Part shown: positions 1 through 9,282 of the stretch, piece after piece
How positions within the stretch are numbered: position 1 is the first letter of the stretch
Layout: every line of letters begins with the position of its first letter
Assembly: GCA_965368405.1 (NCBI GenBank)
Contig: CBDUMS010000010.1
Location: 1-55,126 of the forward strand
Direction of reading: 5' to 3'
Origin: S012-113 sp965368405
GTDB taxonomy: Bacteria; Bacteroidota; Bacteroidia; Cytophagales; Cyclobacteriaceae
DNA: 55,126 nt
Notes under the pieces: generated by a model
What the model was told of the DNA's origin: nothing
Database searches by the model: none
Seen by the model: only the letters and a program-made list of their open reading frames with translations
Made by a program: the position numbers and the translations under genes

Positions 1-1
1 G

Positions 2-595
2 GACGAACTATCTATTGCCCAATATATACTAATCAGACCTCGAGGTGGTGACTTTGTGTATACAAATGATGAGTTTGATCTTATGAAAAGAGATCTAACG
101 GTTTGTAAACGGTTAGGAGTTGCGGGAGTTGTTTCAGGAGTACTTAATCCAGATTATACTATTGATGTACCGAGAACTAGCGCTTTGAGAGAACTAGCTT
201 ACCCATTAGAATTTACATTTCATCGCGCGTTTGACTTATTAATTGATCAAATAGTTGGTTTGAATCAACTGGTTGAGATTGGAGCAGATAGAATCTTATC
301 ATCGGGAGGTGCACCGAATGTTGAGGAAGGTAAAAGCCGGCTGGAAGAACTCATAAAAGAAGCAGGTAGTCGAATAGCAATATTAGCAGGAGGCGGACTA
401 AAATCCACTAATGCCAGAAGTCTTAAAGCGATAGGCTGCAGTGAGTTTCATACTACTGCCAGAAAGTTTTATGAATCGAAACTTATTAGTCCTCCTAGTA
501 TTGCTTTAAATGGTTTGCACGAGATCCCGGAGACTGGATATTATGAGACCTCATTGGAAGAAGTGAAAGCCCTCAGAAAAATATTAGATGACTAA
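2..595 (+). CDS. cutC: CutC family protein, 5' end outside the window
   Basis: The frame is open from base 2 and continues through the family motif IRPRGGDF (bases 35-58) into the rest of a CutC TIM barrel, so the gene begins before the window; the GTG at 56 lies inside this conserved motif and is not the start. Later family signatures visible are the EFTFHRAFD strand, the ADRILSSGG turn and the ILAGGGL strand near the C terminus. CutC was named for copper homeostasis, but its fold is that of a sugar- or phosphate-handling TIM barrel and its chemistry is unsettled. Its stop overlaps the start of the following beta-mannosidase by 8 bases, so the two are cotranslated; this favours a role near glycan use rather than copper, which is inference. 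About the first 50-60 residues are missing. Confidence 0.9.
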   Translation, partial: DELSIAQYILIRPRGGDFVYTNDEFDLMKRDLTVCKRLGVAGVVSGVLNPDYTIDVPRTSALRELAYPLEFTFHRAFDLLIDQIVGLNQLVEIGADRILSSGGAPNVEEGKSRLEELIKEAGSRIAILAGGGLKSTNARSLKAIGCSEFHTTARKFYESKLISPPSIALNGLHEIPETGYYETSLEEVKALRKILDD

Positions 596-2906
596 AATAT
601 ATCAGCTATTATTTGCGGGGAGCTTAGTGCTGTTTCTTGTCGCGTGTGATCAGATAACTCCAGCTAATCAAAGGCCACTCACCATTAATTGGGAGTTTAA
701 AAAGAGTTCCGATACTGTTTGGCTTCCTGCAATAGTCCCAGGATCGGTGCAGCAAGATTTATTTCGCCTTAACCTTATCCCAGACCCATTTCAGAATACA
801 AATGCAGACTCCATTGCATGGATAGAAACAGAGAATTGGGATTACCGAGGGAAGTTCAAGCTTACCAAGGAAGATCTTATCCATGATCACCTTGAATTAG
901 TTTTCGGTGGGCTCGATACGTATGCAGAAGTCAATTTAAATGGCACCCTATTATTGAAAACAGATAATATGTTTCGCCCTTATACAGCCGACATCGGAAA
1001 CTTAACAAAACCAGGTGAAAACGAGTTAATGATAACTTTTATATCGCCATGGAATAAGAATGCCAATAGAATAAAATCTTTACCCTACAAACTGCCATCA
1101 GGTTCTGAGCCTGCCAGCCGTCCTATTAGCTCCTTAACTCGCAAGGCAGCCTATCAGTTTGGGTGGGATTTTGCTCCGAGAATTGTTACGATGGGAATAT
1201 GGAGGCCCATAGTCCTTAAATCCTGGTCAGAAGCAAAGATTAATTCAGTTCAGTTTATTCCGCGTAATATAAACCCCGAAGCAGCAGAATATATCGTTAA
1301 GATATTTTTAGAAAGTGCAGGTACTCAGGATATTTTGTTAAAAGTTAATGGCGTTGAAATGGAACAGAAAATCACGAAGGGAAAGAATGTCCTGGAAGCG
1401 CAGTTGATTATTGAAAATCCTGAGTATTGGTGGCCTAATGGGATGGGAAATGCAAAACTCTATCATATTCCCATTGAAATTTGGAATGATAAGAGCCTTT
1501 TAGACAAGGCAGAAGAAACTATTGGAGTACGAACTGTTCAATTGGTTCAGGAGAAGGACGCTGTCGGTGAATCATTCTATTTTAAAATCAATGGTCAGCA
1601 GGTATTTATGAAAGGCGCAAATTGGTCGCCGCTAAGTAGTTTTCCGGCAGCAATAGCGGATTCTGTATATATAAGCAGGCTAGGTGCTGTAAAAGAAGCT
1701 AACATGAATATGTTGCGTGTATGGGGTGGGGGAATCTATGAACCGGACTTGTTTTATGATTTATGCGATGCTAACGGGATTTTGGTCTGGCAGGATTTTA
1801 TGTTCGCTAATAGTATGTATCCACCAGATAGCAGCTTATTACGAAGTATGGAGGAAGAAGTCAAAGGACAAGTTGTGCGACTCCGGAATCATGCATCAAT
1901 AGCACACTGGAATGGAAATAACGAAATAGAGGTAGCCTGGGAAAATTGGGGATGGCAAGATCAATTTGACTATTCAAAAAATGATTCTACTGAAATTTGG
2001 CAGGTTTACCAATCAATTTTTCAGGATAGGATTCCAAAAATAGTAATGGAGTTCGATCCAGGAAGATCATATACTTCCACTTCGCCTTTGAGCAATTGGG
2101 GACGGTCACAAAACTTTAATTTCGGCAGTATGCATTATTGGGGCGTCTGGCATGGTCAAGATCGCTTTTCAGACTTCAGTAAGAATGTTGGTCGCTTCAT
2201 GTCGGAATATGGATTTCAATCGTACCCGTCACCTAAAACATTTAGTAGCTATGCGGGAGGAGCTGATATTTTCACAAGTTCAAATCAAGCACTACACCAA
2301 ATGAGTTACGTAGGCAATGCTCTAATTCATAAGGAGATAGAACACTATTTAGGCAAAGCTATGACGACAACAGATTTCATTATGAAGAGTCATTTAACTC
2401 AAGCGATCGCCTTAAAAATGGCGATAGAAGCACATCGATTAGCTAAGGATAAATGCGGCGGAACATTATTCTGGCAATTAAATGATAGTTGGCCGGGACC
2501 CAGCTGGTCGATCATCGATTATTATGGAGATAAGAAAATTGGGTATGAGGTAGTTAAAGATCGATTTAAGCCCACAATCGTAATTCCTGTAGAAGAAGAT
2601 AATAATTTCAGTATTTATGTTACCAGCGATCACCAGGTCCCTAGCAATGCTAAACTAAAAATTGAGATGGTTAAAAATAACAACGTACGCCTTTGGGTAA
2701 TGGAGAAACCAATAAGTATCGCACCAAATAAAACTTCATCCGTGTTCAGATCGGCCAGATCAAAACTGTTGGATGGCATGCCAGCCGACGAGGTTTATCT
2801 TAAAATTACTTTGGAAGCAGATTCAACTATAATCGATATTGAAAAGCACTATTTTGTTCTACCCAAGAACTATCAGGGGAAAGTAGATTTTATTGGTGAA
2901 AATTAG
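588..2906 (+). CDS. Beta-mannosidase-like glycoside hydrolase family 2 lipoprotein
   Basis: The 772-residue product starts with a lipoprotein signal peptide (lipobox LVAC, Cys20), so it is probably anchored in a cell-envelope membrane. It has the GH2 order: a jelly-roll sugar-binding domain (about 45-210), an immunoglobulin-like domain (about 215-320), then the TIM barrel. The acid/base glutamate is visible in NGNNEIE (Glu446) and the nucleophile in SEYGFQS (Glu540); both motifs are typical of the beta-mannosidase branch, as is the FWQLNDSWPGPSWS stretch. Expected reaction: release of beta-mannose from the non-reducing end of manno-oligosaccharides or N-glycan cores. Its ATG overlaps the cutC stop by 8 bases, so it depends on the upstream transcript. 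It is a little shorter than many relatives. Exact substrate is not decided by sequence. Confidence 0.92.
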   Translation: MTKIYQLLFAGSLVLFLVACDQITPANQRPLTINWEFKKSSDTVWLPAIVPGSVQQDLFRLNLIPDPFQNTNADSIAWIETENWDYRGKFKLTKEDLIHDHLELVFGGLDTYAEVNLNGTLLLKTDNMFRPYTADIGNLTKPGENELMITFISPWNKNANRIKSLPYKLPSGSEPASRPISSLTRKAAYQFGWDFAPRIVTMGIWRPIVLKSWSEAKINSVQFIPRNINPEAAEYIVKIFLESAGTQDILLKVNGVEMEQKITKGKNVLEAQLIIENPEYWWPNGMGNAKLYHIPIEIWNDKSLLDKAEETIGVRTVQLVQEKDAVGESFYFKINGQQVFMKGANWSPLSSFPAAIADSVYISRLGAVKEANMNMLRVWGGGIYEPDLFYDLCDANGILVWQDFMFANSMYPPDSSLLRSMEEEVKGQVVRLRNHASIAHWNGNNEIEVAWENWGWQDQFDYSKNDSTEIWQVYQSIFQDRIPKIVMEFDPGRSYTSTSPLSNWGRSQNFNFGSMHYWGVWHGQDRFSDFSKNVGRFMSEYGFQSYPSPKTFSSYAGGADIFTSSNQALHQMSYVGNALIHKEIEHYLGKAMTTTDFIMKSHLTQAIALKMAIEAHRLAKDKCGGTLFWQLNDSWPGPSWSIIDYYGDKKIGYEVVKDRFKPTIVIPVEEDNNFSIYVTSDHQVPSNAKLKIEMVKNNNVRLWVMEKPISIAPNKTSSVFRSARSKLLDGMPADEVYLKITLEADSTIIDIEKHYFVLPKNYQGKVDFIGEN

Positions 2907-3019
2907 CGGCTTGTGTTTTGTCTTTTATTACACTGTGAAGGTTATTTTTACAGTCTATTAAACTGATTAACGGCTGATTTTTAAAAGGTAATTCTAGTTG
3001 GACTGAGGTTAAAGGCAAT

Positions 3020-3370
3020 ATGAAATCAAAGTACTTTTTATACATTGGCATTCTGCTTCTTCTAGTAGGGATTTTGCTCCGCTACTTTTCACCATATGTC
3101 GAAGTGGGTTTGGGCCTGGTCCTCATCGGGGTAATTCTTAAACTATCCTACTTGTCGCTGGCAATGCTCAGACGTAAATACAAACCAAGGGCTGAAATTT
3201 TATTGCTGGTGCTCGGACTAGGTTTCCTCTTTCTTGGGCTATGGCATAAATTAAATGTTAGTGAGCTCGTTGGATATGGTATGATTGTTATTGCAGTGGT
3301 ACTAAAACTGATTTTTATTTCCTTGTTTATCAGGAAAACAAGACAGAGTAAGCCCAATGTTAAGCCATGA
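3020..3370 (+). CDS. Small four-helix membrane protein with internal duplication
   Basis: I do not recognise a named family. The 116 residues form four hydrophobic segments (about 5-22, 30-50, 60-76, 84-104) separated by basic loops (RRKYKPR near 51-57, RKTRQSK near the C terminus), suggesting an inner-membrane protein with positively charged cytoplasmic loops. The two halves resemble each other: VGLGLVLIGVILKLSYLSL (about 34-52) aligns with VGYGMIVIAVVLKLIFISL (about 84-102), so the gene looks like a tandem duplication of a two-helix unit. It stands alone between the beta-mannosidase (113 bases upstream) and a lipoprotein gene (309 bases downstream). A possible AT-rich hairpin follows the stop. 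No function is proposed. Confidence 0.7.
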   Translation: MKSKYFLYIGILLLLVGILLRYFSPYVEVGLGLVLIGVILKLSYLSLAMLRRKYKPRAEILLLVLGLGFLFLGLWHKLNVSELVGYGMIVIAVVLKLIFISLFIRKTRQSKPNVKP

Positions 3371-3679
3371 TTGTTAATGCGTTGACGTATTTTTCATATT
3401 GAAAAATGCTTTTTCAAATATTGATAAAGCTATCAAATAACTTTCCTCTGACTTACCAATATCGACTAACCGTCATAATTGTTTTATTAATGACGCGTGT
3501 TTTCCAGCTCTTTATAATTCTTCATAAGAAAGAAGAGGTCTTTTATGATTCTACACTGCTTAACAACCCCATTAAGTAACTAACAACCTGATTGATGATC
3601 GTAATTGCCAGATAATTAGTATTTTATGTTTCTGGCACTCATTTTGCATAATTAGGGATATAACCAAAAATGTAAGATC
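3371..3679. other. 309-base intergenic region
   Basis: No convincing gene on either strand. It holds an 8-bp hairpin just after the upstream gene (3389-3407, followed by a short T run) and, near its right end, a -7-like box TCATTTTG (3639-3646; seven of eight matches to TAnnTTTG) about 33 bases before the lipoprotein ATG at 3680. A similar TTTGCATAATTA / TTTAGCATAATTA stretch occurs before both this gene and the next one at 4203, which may reflect shared promoter elements. Confidence 0.4.
3389..3415 (+). terminator. Weak AT-rich hairpin after the small membrane protein gene
   Basis: ATTTTTCA, loop TAT, TGAAAAAT form a perfect 8-bp stem (3389-3407), followed by GC and five T. The stem is AT-rich, so termination would be weak; it is placed 18 bases after the stop at 3370. 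Confidence 0.35.
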
Positions 3680-4093
3680 ATGAAAAGGACATTACTATTC
3701 GCCAGCCTGATTTTCTTAGCCAGTTGTGAGATATATCTTTTTGAAGGACCAAACGATGGATGGGACGATCGTGATCAATTTGTTGGAAGCTATAAAGTTG
3801 AGGAGTATAGTAATACGACAGATAGACTTTTTACTTATCGGATTAGGATTGAAAAGTCCTGCTGCAACAGTGATGAAGTAAGGATCACTAATTTTTACGG
3901 TGCAGACTTAGAAGTTTTTGGTCTTGTGAATGCAAATAAAATTACTATTCCCCTACAATCTGTCGATGGGTATGAGGTAGAAGGGACAGGAAGAATTGCC
4001 AATGGTAAGCTTACAATTACATTTGTCGCTCGCGATTTGTTCGCTTATCCTGTCTTTGCAGATTTTGTTGATGTAGAAGGTTGGCCTTATTGA
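3680..4093 (+). CDS. Small secreted lipoprotein of unknown function
   Basis: 137 residues with a clear lipoprotein signal peptide: a KR start, hydrophobic core and lipobox LASC with Cys16. The rest is polar and rich in alternating beta-strand patterns (TYRIRIEKS, VRITNFYGADLEVFGLVNANKITIPLQ, GKLTITFVARD), consistent with a small beta-sandwich or calycin-like fold displayed at the envelope. The GSYKVEEYS start of the mature domain resembles many Bacteroidota lipoproteins that test an ion or ligand binding pocket, but I cannot assign a family. It is monocistronic as far as can be seen, 109 bases before the PIG-L gene. Confidence 0.75.
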   Translation: MKRTLLFASLIFLASCEIYLFEGPNDGWDDRDQFVGSYKVEEYSNTTDRLFTYRIRIEKSCCNSDEVRITNFYGADLEVFGLVNANKITIPLQSVDGYEVEGTGRIANGKLTITFVARDLFAYPVFADFVDVEGWPY

Positions 4094-4202
4094 TAATTTA
4101 TTCTTTCCGCTGACAAGAAAAATTAACCTCTGTTACAACAACTCATAAGTTTTATCAATAATTAGCAACAGTTTAGCATAATTATTGGTTAAATAAGAAC
4201 CT

Positions 4203-6734
4203 ATGGAGTTTGTGAAGAAAGTAGTTGTTGGTTTAGCAGTATTTCTAATTTCTAGTGGTGGGTTTGCCCAACAGGAGCAGCCATCATCATCTGAAATACT
4301 CCTTAAACTTAATAAGTTGAATGTTCTCGGTTCTGCATTATATTTTGCAGCTCATCCAGATGACGAAAATACCCGCTTAATTGGGTATCTATCACAGGGT
4401 GAACTGGTGTATACTGCTTATCTCGGTCTTACAAGAGGTGACGGCGGTCAGAATCTTATAGGTCCCGAGATGCGTGAAGGCCTCGGTCTAATTCGCACTC
4501 AGGAATTGCTTGCAGCGCGACGTGTAGATGGTAGTCGGCAATTTTTTTCTCGCGCCAATGACTTTGGCTATTCGAAAACCCCGAAGGAAACATTAAAAAT
4601 ATGGGATAAGGATCAGGTTTTACATGATGCCGTCTGGGCCATTCGTAAATTCCGACCTGATGTAGTTATTAATCGCTTCCCCCCCGATAGCCGTGCCGGT
4701 CATGGTCATCATACCACGTCGGCAATCATCTCAGCAGAGGCTTTTGATGTCGCGGGAAGCACTGCTTACCCAGAACAGCTCAAGCACGTAAAACCCTGGC
4801 AACCTAAAAGGTTGATGTTTAATAGCGGTCGTTGGATGAACCGAGATGTTGAAAAACTGGAAAAAGCAGTAAAGGTTGATATCGGTGCATATAATAGCTT
4901 GCTCGGAGAATCCTATTCTGAGATGGCTGCGCGCAGCAGAACGATGCACAAGAGCCAGGGTTTTGGAAGTACAGGCTCGCGTGGATCATCGATTGAATAC
5001 CTTACTATGGTAAAGGGGGAACCTGCTGCTGAATCAATTTTTGATGGCATAGACATTAGCTGGAATAGGGTAGAAGCCCCAGAAATAGAAACTAGGGTCA
5101 ATGCAATCATAGCGGACTTTGATCATCAGAAACCGCATCTTTCGGTGCCCGCATTACTCGAGCTTCACAAGAGTATCGCACTAATAAGTGATGAGTTCTG
5201 GCGACAACGCAAGCTTGCAGAAGTTGAAGGTCTGATTATGGATTGTAGTGGTTTGTACCTTGCGGCATGGTCTGGAGAATACGCTGTGGTGCCTGGTAGT
5301 CAGCTTGATTTTACACTTGAGGTAGTTAATCGCTCGCCCATAGATTGGCAATTGATTGAATTGGCATATCCTGGGGTTGACTCGTCTATGACAACCGCTC
5401 TAAACAATAATCATCGATTTCAATTAAAAGGTGTCATTAATGTTGATAAGAACACGCCCTACTCTGGCCCTTACTGGTTAGAAAAAGAAGCAAGTCTGGG
5501 GATGTATCGGGTTGATGATCTTAAAAAAATTGGTACGCCTGAAAATGTTGCTCCATTTAATGCCAGAGTTTCTCTAAAGCTAAATGGCTTGACAATTGAG
5601 CGGGAAATTCCGTTGATTTATCGTTGGAATGATCGGGTTAATGGCGAAATGCACCGGCCGGTTACTATTGTTCCGCCTGCTTTCGTTAATTTATCAAACC
5701 CAGTCTACATTTTCACGAACGGAGAATCGAAGGATATTGAAGTTATGGTAGAATCTGCCACGGATGACTTAAGAGGGGAGGTTCGTCTTAATCTTCCTGA
5801 AGGCTGGTCTTCCGTTCCTGAATCAGCTCAGGCGAACATAAGTAATAAAGGTGGCACTCAAGTGTTTCAATTTAATGTAACCCCAACTGACAATAGATCT
5901 GGACATATTCGTGCGACAATAAACGTTGCGGGCACGGATTTCAGTAGGGCAAAACAGGAAATTCAATACCGGCACATACCTTACCAAATTATGTTACCAC
6001 AATCGGTTAGTAGAGCTGAAAACCTCAAAATTGCAAATATGGCGCAAACCGTTGGCTACATTATGGGAGCAGGTGATAATGTGCCGGAAGGTCTCGAGCA
6101 AATGGGTATAAAGGTGTTGCTAATGGGTGAATCCGACATCACAAATTCTAATCTTAGCCAACTAGATGCTGTTGTTTTTGGCGTCCGTGCTGCTAATACC
6201 CTAGATTGGATTAGTTCGAAAAAGCCTGTTTTGGAAAATTACATGGAAAAAGGGGGTACTGTTATAATGCAGTATAATACCACAAGACGATTGGAATGGC
6301 AGGATTTTGCACCCTATAAGATTAGTTTTACGGGTAGGTCAGCGGATAGCCGGGTTGCCGAAGAGACCGCTGAGATTCGCTTCCTAAAACCTGATCATAA
6401 AGTGTTGAACACGCCTAACAAGATAACCTTAGAAGATTTTGAAGGATGGGTACAGGAACGCGGGTTATATTTTCCAAACTCCTGGGATCCAAAATTTGAA
6501 GCTATTCTCTCTGCCAATGATGAAGATGAAGAACCCAAAAATGGTAGTTTAATAATAGCGCCAGTGGGTGAAGGTTATTATGTTTACACCGGGCTTTCAT
6601 GGTTTAGAGAGCTGCCTGCAGGAGTGCCAGGGGCTTATCGGCTATTTTCGAACATCTTATCACTAAGCGCCTCGGTTGATTCGAAACCTGGTAAACTTGA
6701 GAAATCAAAGAAGAAGAGTAAGTCTAAACGCTAA
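4203..6734 (+). CDS. Secreted PIG-L family deacetylase, large multidomain form
   Basis: The 843-residue protein has an N-terminal signal peptide (cleavage likely after GGFAQ, about residue 23). The PIG-L/LmbE metal site is visible: AHPDDE (50-55) and the HGHH cluster (167-170), so zinc-dependent removal of acetyl groups from an N-acetylated sugar or similar amide is expected. Typical LmbE enzymes are about 230-300 residues; here a further 500 residues follow, with beta-sandwich-like segments (about 350-570) and a last alpha/beta region (about 590-815) resembling glutamine-amidotransferase/ThuA-like folds. The extreme C terminus is a lysine-rich tail. It is followed 74 bases later by a sodium:solute symporter, a pairing I have seen in other Bacteroidota, which suggests that the deacetylated product may be imported. 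Substrate unknown. Confidence 0.88.
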   Translation: MEFVKKVVVGLAVFLISSGGFAQQEQPSSSEILLKLNKLNVLGSALYFAAHPDDENTRLIGYLSQGELVYTAYLGLTRGDGGQNLIGPEMREGLGLIRTQELLAARRVDGSRQFFSRANDFGYSKTPKETLKIWDKDQVLHDAVWAIRKFRPDVVINRFPPDSRAGHGHHTTSAIISAEAFDVAGSTAYPEQLKHVKPWQPKRLMFNSGRWMNRDVEKLEKAVKVDIGAYNSLLGESYSEMAARSRTMHKSQGFGSTGSRGSSIEYLTMVKGEPAAESIFDGIDISWNRVEAPEIETRVNAIIADFDHQKPHLSVPALLELHKSIALISDEFWRQRKLAEVEGLIMDCSGLYLAAWSGEYAVVPGSQLDFTLEVVNRSPIDWQLIELAYPGVDSSMTTALNNNHRFQLKGVINVDKNTPYSGPYWLEKEASLGMYRVDDLKKIGTPENVAPFNARVSLKLNGLTIEREIPLIYRWNDRVNGEMHRPVTIVPPAFVNLSNPVYIFTNGESKDIEVMVESATDDLRGEVRLNLPEGWSSVPESAQANISNKGGTQVFQFNVTPTDNRSGHIRATINVAGTDFSRAKQEIQYRHIPYQIMLPQSVSRAENLKIANMAQTVGYIMGAGDNVPEGLEQMGIKVLLMGESDITNSNLSQLDAVVFGVRAANTLDWISSKKPVLENYMEKGGTVIMQYNTTRRLEWQDFAPYKISFTGRSADSRVAEETAEIRFLKPDHKVLNTPNKITLEDFEGWVQERGLYFPNSWDPKFEAILSANDEDEEPKNGSLIIAPVGEGYYVYTGLSWFRELPAGVPGAYRLFSNILSLSASVDSKPGKLEKSKKKSKSKR

Positions 6735-6764
6735 CTACCTTACTATTTAACCAGTAAATAAACC

Positions 6765-6772
6765 AACCTTTG
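6765..6772 (+). promoter_or_regulatory. Possible -7 box before the sodium:solute symporter gene
   Basis: AACCTTTG matches the Bacteroidota -7 consensus TAnnTTTG at seven of eight positions counting the free ones, 36 bases before the ATG at 6809. No clear TTTG -33 element is seen, so the symporter may instead be read from the PIG-L transcript. Confidence 0.3.
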
Positions 6773-6808
6773 TACTAACAAACCGCAAAACCACTCAACT
6801 AGCCACTC

Positions 6809-8521
6809 ATGAATACGCTCGATTTAATAGTTCTCTTTGGTACCATGATTTCTATTGTGGTCTATGGTATCTGGAAAACCAAGGGCAGTAAAGGATTAGA
6901 AGGGTATTTGCTTGGTGATAATAGCATGAAATGGGGTACGATTGGCCTCTCCGTGATGGCTACGCAGGCCAGTGCCATAACGTTCTTATCTACACCGGGT
7001 CAGGGCTATGAAGATGGCATGGGGTTCGTGCAATTTTACTTCGGTATGCCGATTGCAATGGTAATAATAGCAATATGGGTTGTGCCTTTATATCATAAAA
7101 TGAAGGTGTATACTGCCTATGAGTTTTTAGAGAATCGCTTTGACTTAAAATCTCGTGCCTTGGCTGCCTTTCTTTTCTTAGTGTCTCGAGGATTGGCGGC
7201 AGGTATTACCATTTATGCACCCGCAATCATATTAAGCTCGATACTTAACTGGGATATTAATCTTACTATTCTTGGAATAGGAGTTTTAGTCATTATTTAT
7301 ACGGTATCTGGCGGTACCAAGGCTGTCGCCGAAACTCAAAAGCAACAGATGTTTGTGATAATGGCGGGTATGTTTGTTGCCTTTTTAGTCTTAGTAAGCC
7401 TTCTTCCAGATAATGTTTCTTTTAGCAAAGCACTAATGGTGGCCGATAAGATGGGCAAGATGGATGCCATCGACCTGGAATTTGATCCCTCTAGTCGCTA
7501 TAATGTATGGAGTGGATTAACAGCCGCCGTTTTCCTTTTTCTAGCCTACTTTGGTACTGATCAATCGCAAGTACAGCGCTACCTTTCTGGGAAATCAGTA
7601 TCAGAAATAAGAGCGGGGTTGCTTTTTAACGGTGTTTTTAAGATACCCATGCAATATTCTATCTTGTTGGTAGGAGTAATGGTATTTGTTTTCTATCAAT
7701 TTACTGCTCCGCCCGTTTTCTTTAACCAGGCGGGACTTACGAAAGGCTATGAAAGTGAATATGCGGAAGAGATACATCAGTTGGAAGATGAACACCAAGA
7801 GGTTTTTAAAGCGAAGCGAGCAGTGATTGAAGAGCTGCTTATTGCAGAAAACAATGGTAATACAGCCAGGATAGAGTCACTTACCACACAAGCCAATTTA
7901 CTTAATGAGGACCAACAAGAAATTGAGGCTACGGTAACCGAAATTCTTCAAAAGGTTGATCCCGATATTTACGAGAAGGACTCAGATTACATCTTTATCT
8001 CATTTGTAATGAAGTATTTGCCTCACGGTTTGATTGGATTACTTATTGCTGTAATCTTTTCCGCAGCCATGAGTTCTACCTCATCGGAGCTCAATGCTTT
8101 GGCCTCGACAACTACGGTAGACTTTTATACCAGAATGGTAAGAAAGTCTGATACAGATAAGCAGAACCTATTTATGTCCAGAGTGTTCACTGTCTTTTGG
8201 GGTGTAATAGCTTTGTTATTTGCTTTTTTTGCCTCTCAGCTAGATAATCTCATCCAAGCAGTTAATATTTTGGGCTCTGTTTTTTACGGCCCAATACTGG
8301 GTATTTTCATGGTGGCATTTATCTTAAAATTTGTTAAAGCAAATGCGGTATTTATCGCAACAGTGATCTCCGAAATAGTCATCATCGCATTATATTTTAT
8401 GAGTCGTAATGGTGAGATTGACCTGACATATCTTTGGTTTAACCCAATAGGAGCCATCATGGTAATTGTCATTTCTGCCGCCATTCAAATACTTATAAAT
8501 AGCTTTAATAAGGCGGAGTAA
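6809..8521 (+). CDS. Sodium:solute symporter (SSS family) with charged helical insert
   Basis: 570 residues with at least 12 hydrophobic helices; the N-terminal half carries SSS signatures (GYLLGDNSMKWGTIGLSVMA, ITFLSTPGQGY, YTAYEFLENRF, VSGGTKAVAETQKQQ). It should couple sodium entry to uptake of a sugar, sialic acid or related solute at the inner membrane. Between two membrane helices, residues about 311-390 form a strongly charged stretch full of Glu/Lys heptad-like patterns (EEIHQLEDEHQEVFKAKR) that looks like a helical hairpin or coiled coil and is absent from classical PutP/SglT. The gene lies 74 bases after the PIG-L deacetylase and ends 14 bases from a convergent gene. Substrate inferred only from context: a deacetylated product of the preceding enzyme. 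Confidence 0.9.
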   Translation: MNTLDLIVLFGTMISIVVYGIWKTKGSKGLEGYLLGDNSMKWGTIGLSVMATQASAITFLSTPGQGYEDGMGFVQFYFGMPIAMVIIAIWVVPLYHKMKVYTAYEFLENRFDLKSRALAAFLFLVSRGLAAGITIYAPAIILSSILNWDINLTILGIGVLVIIYTVSGGTKAVAETQKQQMFVIMAGMFVAFLVLVSLLPDNVSFSKALMVADKMGKMDAIDLEFDPSSRYNVWSGLTAAVFLFLAYFGTDQSQVQRYLSGKSVSEIRAGLLFNGVFKIPMQYSILLVGVMVFVFYQFTAPPVFFNQAGLTKGYESEYAEEIHQLEDEHQEVFKAKRAVIEELLIAENNGNTARIESLTTQANLLNEDQQEIEATVTEILQKVDPDIYEKDSDYIFISFVMKYLPHGLIGLLIAVIFSAAMSSTSSELNALASTTTVDFYTRMVRKSDTDKQNLFMSRVFTVFWGVIALLFAFFASQLDNLIQAVNILGSVFYGPILGIFMVAFILKFVKANAVFIATVISEIVIIALYFMSRNGEIDLTYLWFNPIGAIMVIVISAAIQILINSFNKAE

Positions 8522-8535
8522 AGTATTTTAATCTT

Positions 8536-9282
8536 TCAGAATCGCCAGGAATAGAATAGATCACCATCTTTATTGGCAATGTCAACCTTAATAATTTTTG
8601 GTCTGGTTGATTTACTCCCATCTCGATCAACAATTACGATTGAACCAGTATCGGTCGCATATGCAGTGCAATTTCCTAAGTGGGGATCATTCCATATTTT
8701 CAATTTTTTCAATCCGATATTGGTTAGAAACTTATGGCTGACCGCATTTCCTTCTATGTACACTGATTGAATTTTATTGGCATTATTAGGATGCACGTGA
8801 TAGGTAGAATCATATTCATCATTAGTAGTCATTTCTATAAAGAAGAATGCTCCTAATAAGGTTTCGTTTTCGAGGGTAATATAATGCCACCCGCTTGTCG
8901 TTTTTTCCATAAAATCTACTTCCATGGAGATGAGCGATTTTACAATAAATTCTTTGTTAAATCCACCGAGGGCAATGTATACACCGGTTGGTTTTATAGC
9001 CATTAGTTTTAAATATTCTTCACTAATGTCATCATTGGGTATTCCATTAATTGTCATTAATTCAATAGATGAACCATTCGCAAACTTAACGTGAGCATTG
9101 AGTAATCCATTTTTGTGTTGACTACCTTCTTTTATAGTGAAGCCATCCTCCCTTAAATTTTCTTGCAGTGAGCGATATTGATCATATGGGATTAGCGAAA
9201 TTATATGATCAATTTTAGGAGCTTGACAGAATACACCCAAGCTATCAAAAAATAACAGAAGAAAAATTGTTATGTGTCGCAT
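8536..9282 (-). CDS. Secreted glyoxalase-like (VOC superfamily) protein
   Basis: 248 residues with an N-terminal signal peptide ending near GVFCQA, so exported. After it, IDHIISLIPYDQYRSLQENL and the following beta-alpha-beta pattern (FANGSSIELMTI, GVYIALGGF) match the Glyoxalase_like group of the vicinal oxygen chelate superfamily, in which a small molecule is bound between paired beta-alpha-beta-beta-beta units. The first-strand His (KIDHI) and the ELM glutamate are candidates for metal ligands. No specific reaction can be given. It is convergent with the symporter gene (14-base gap) and lies 68 bases downstream of the alkB-like gene on the same strand, possibly a readthrough partner. Confidence 0.7.
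   Translation of the reverse strand: MRHITIFLLLFFDSLGVFCQAPKIDHIISLIPYDQYRSLQENLREDGFTIKEGSQHKNGLLNAHVKFANGSSIELMTINGIPNDDISEEYLKLMAIKPTGVYIALGGFNKEFIVKSLISMEVDFMEKTTSGWHYITLENETLLGAFFFIEMTTNDEYDSTYHVHPNNANKIQSVYIEGNAVSHKFLTNIGLKKLKIWNDPHLGNCTAYATDTGSIVIVDRDGSKSTRPKIIKVDIANKDGDLFYSWRF

Noticed and set aside
56..595. GTG at 56 as start of an intact cutC
   Set aside because: The conserved IRPRGGDF motif lies before it in the same open frame, so the gene is cut by the window edge.
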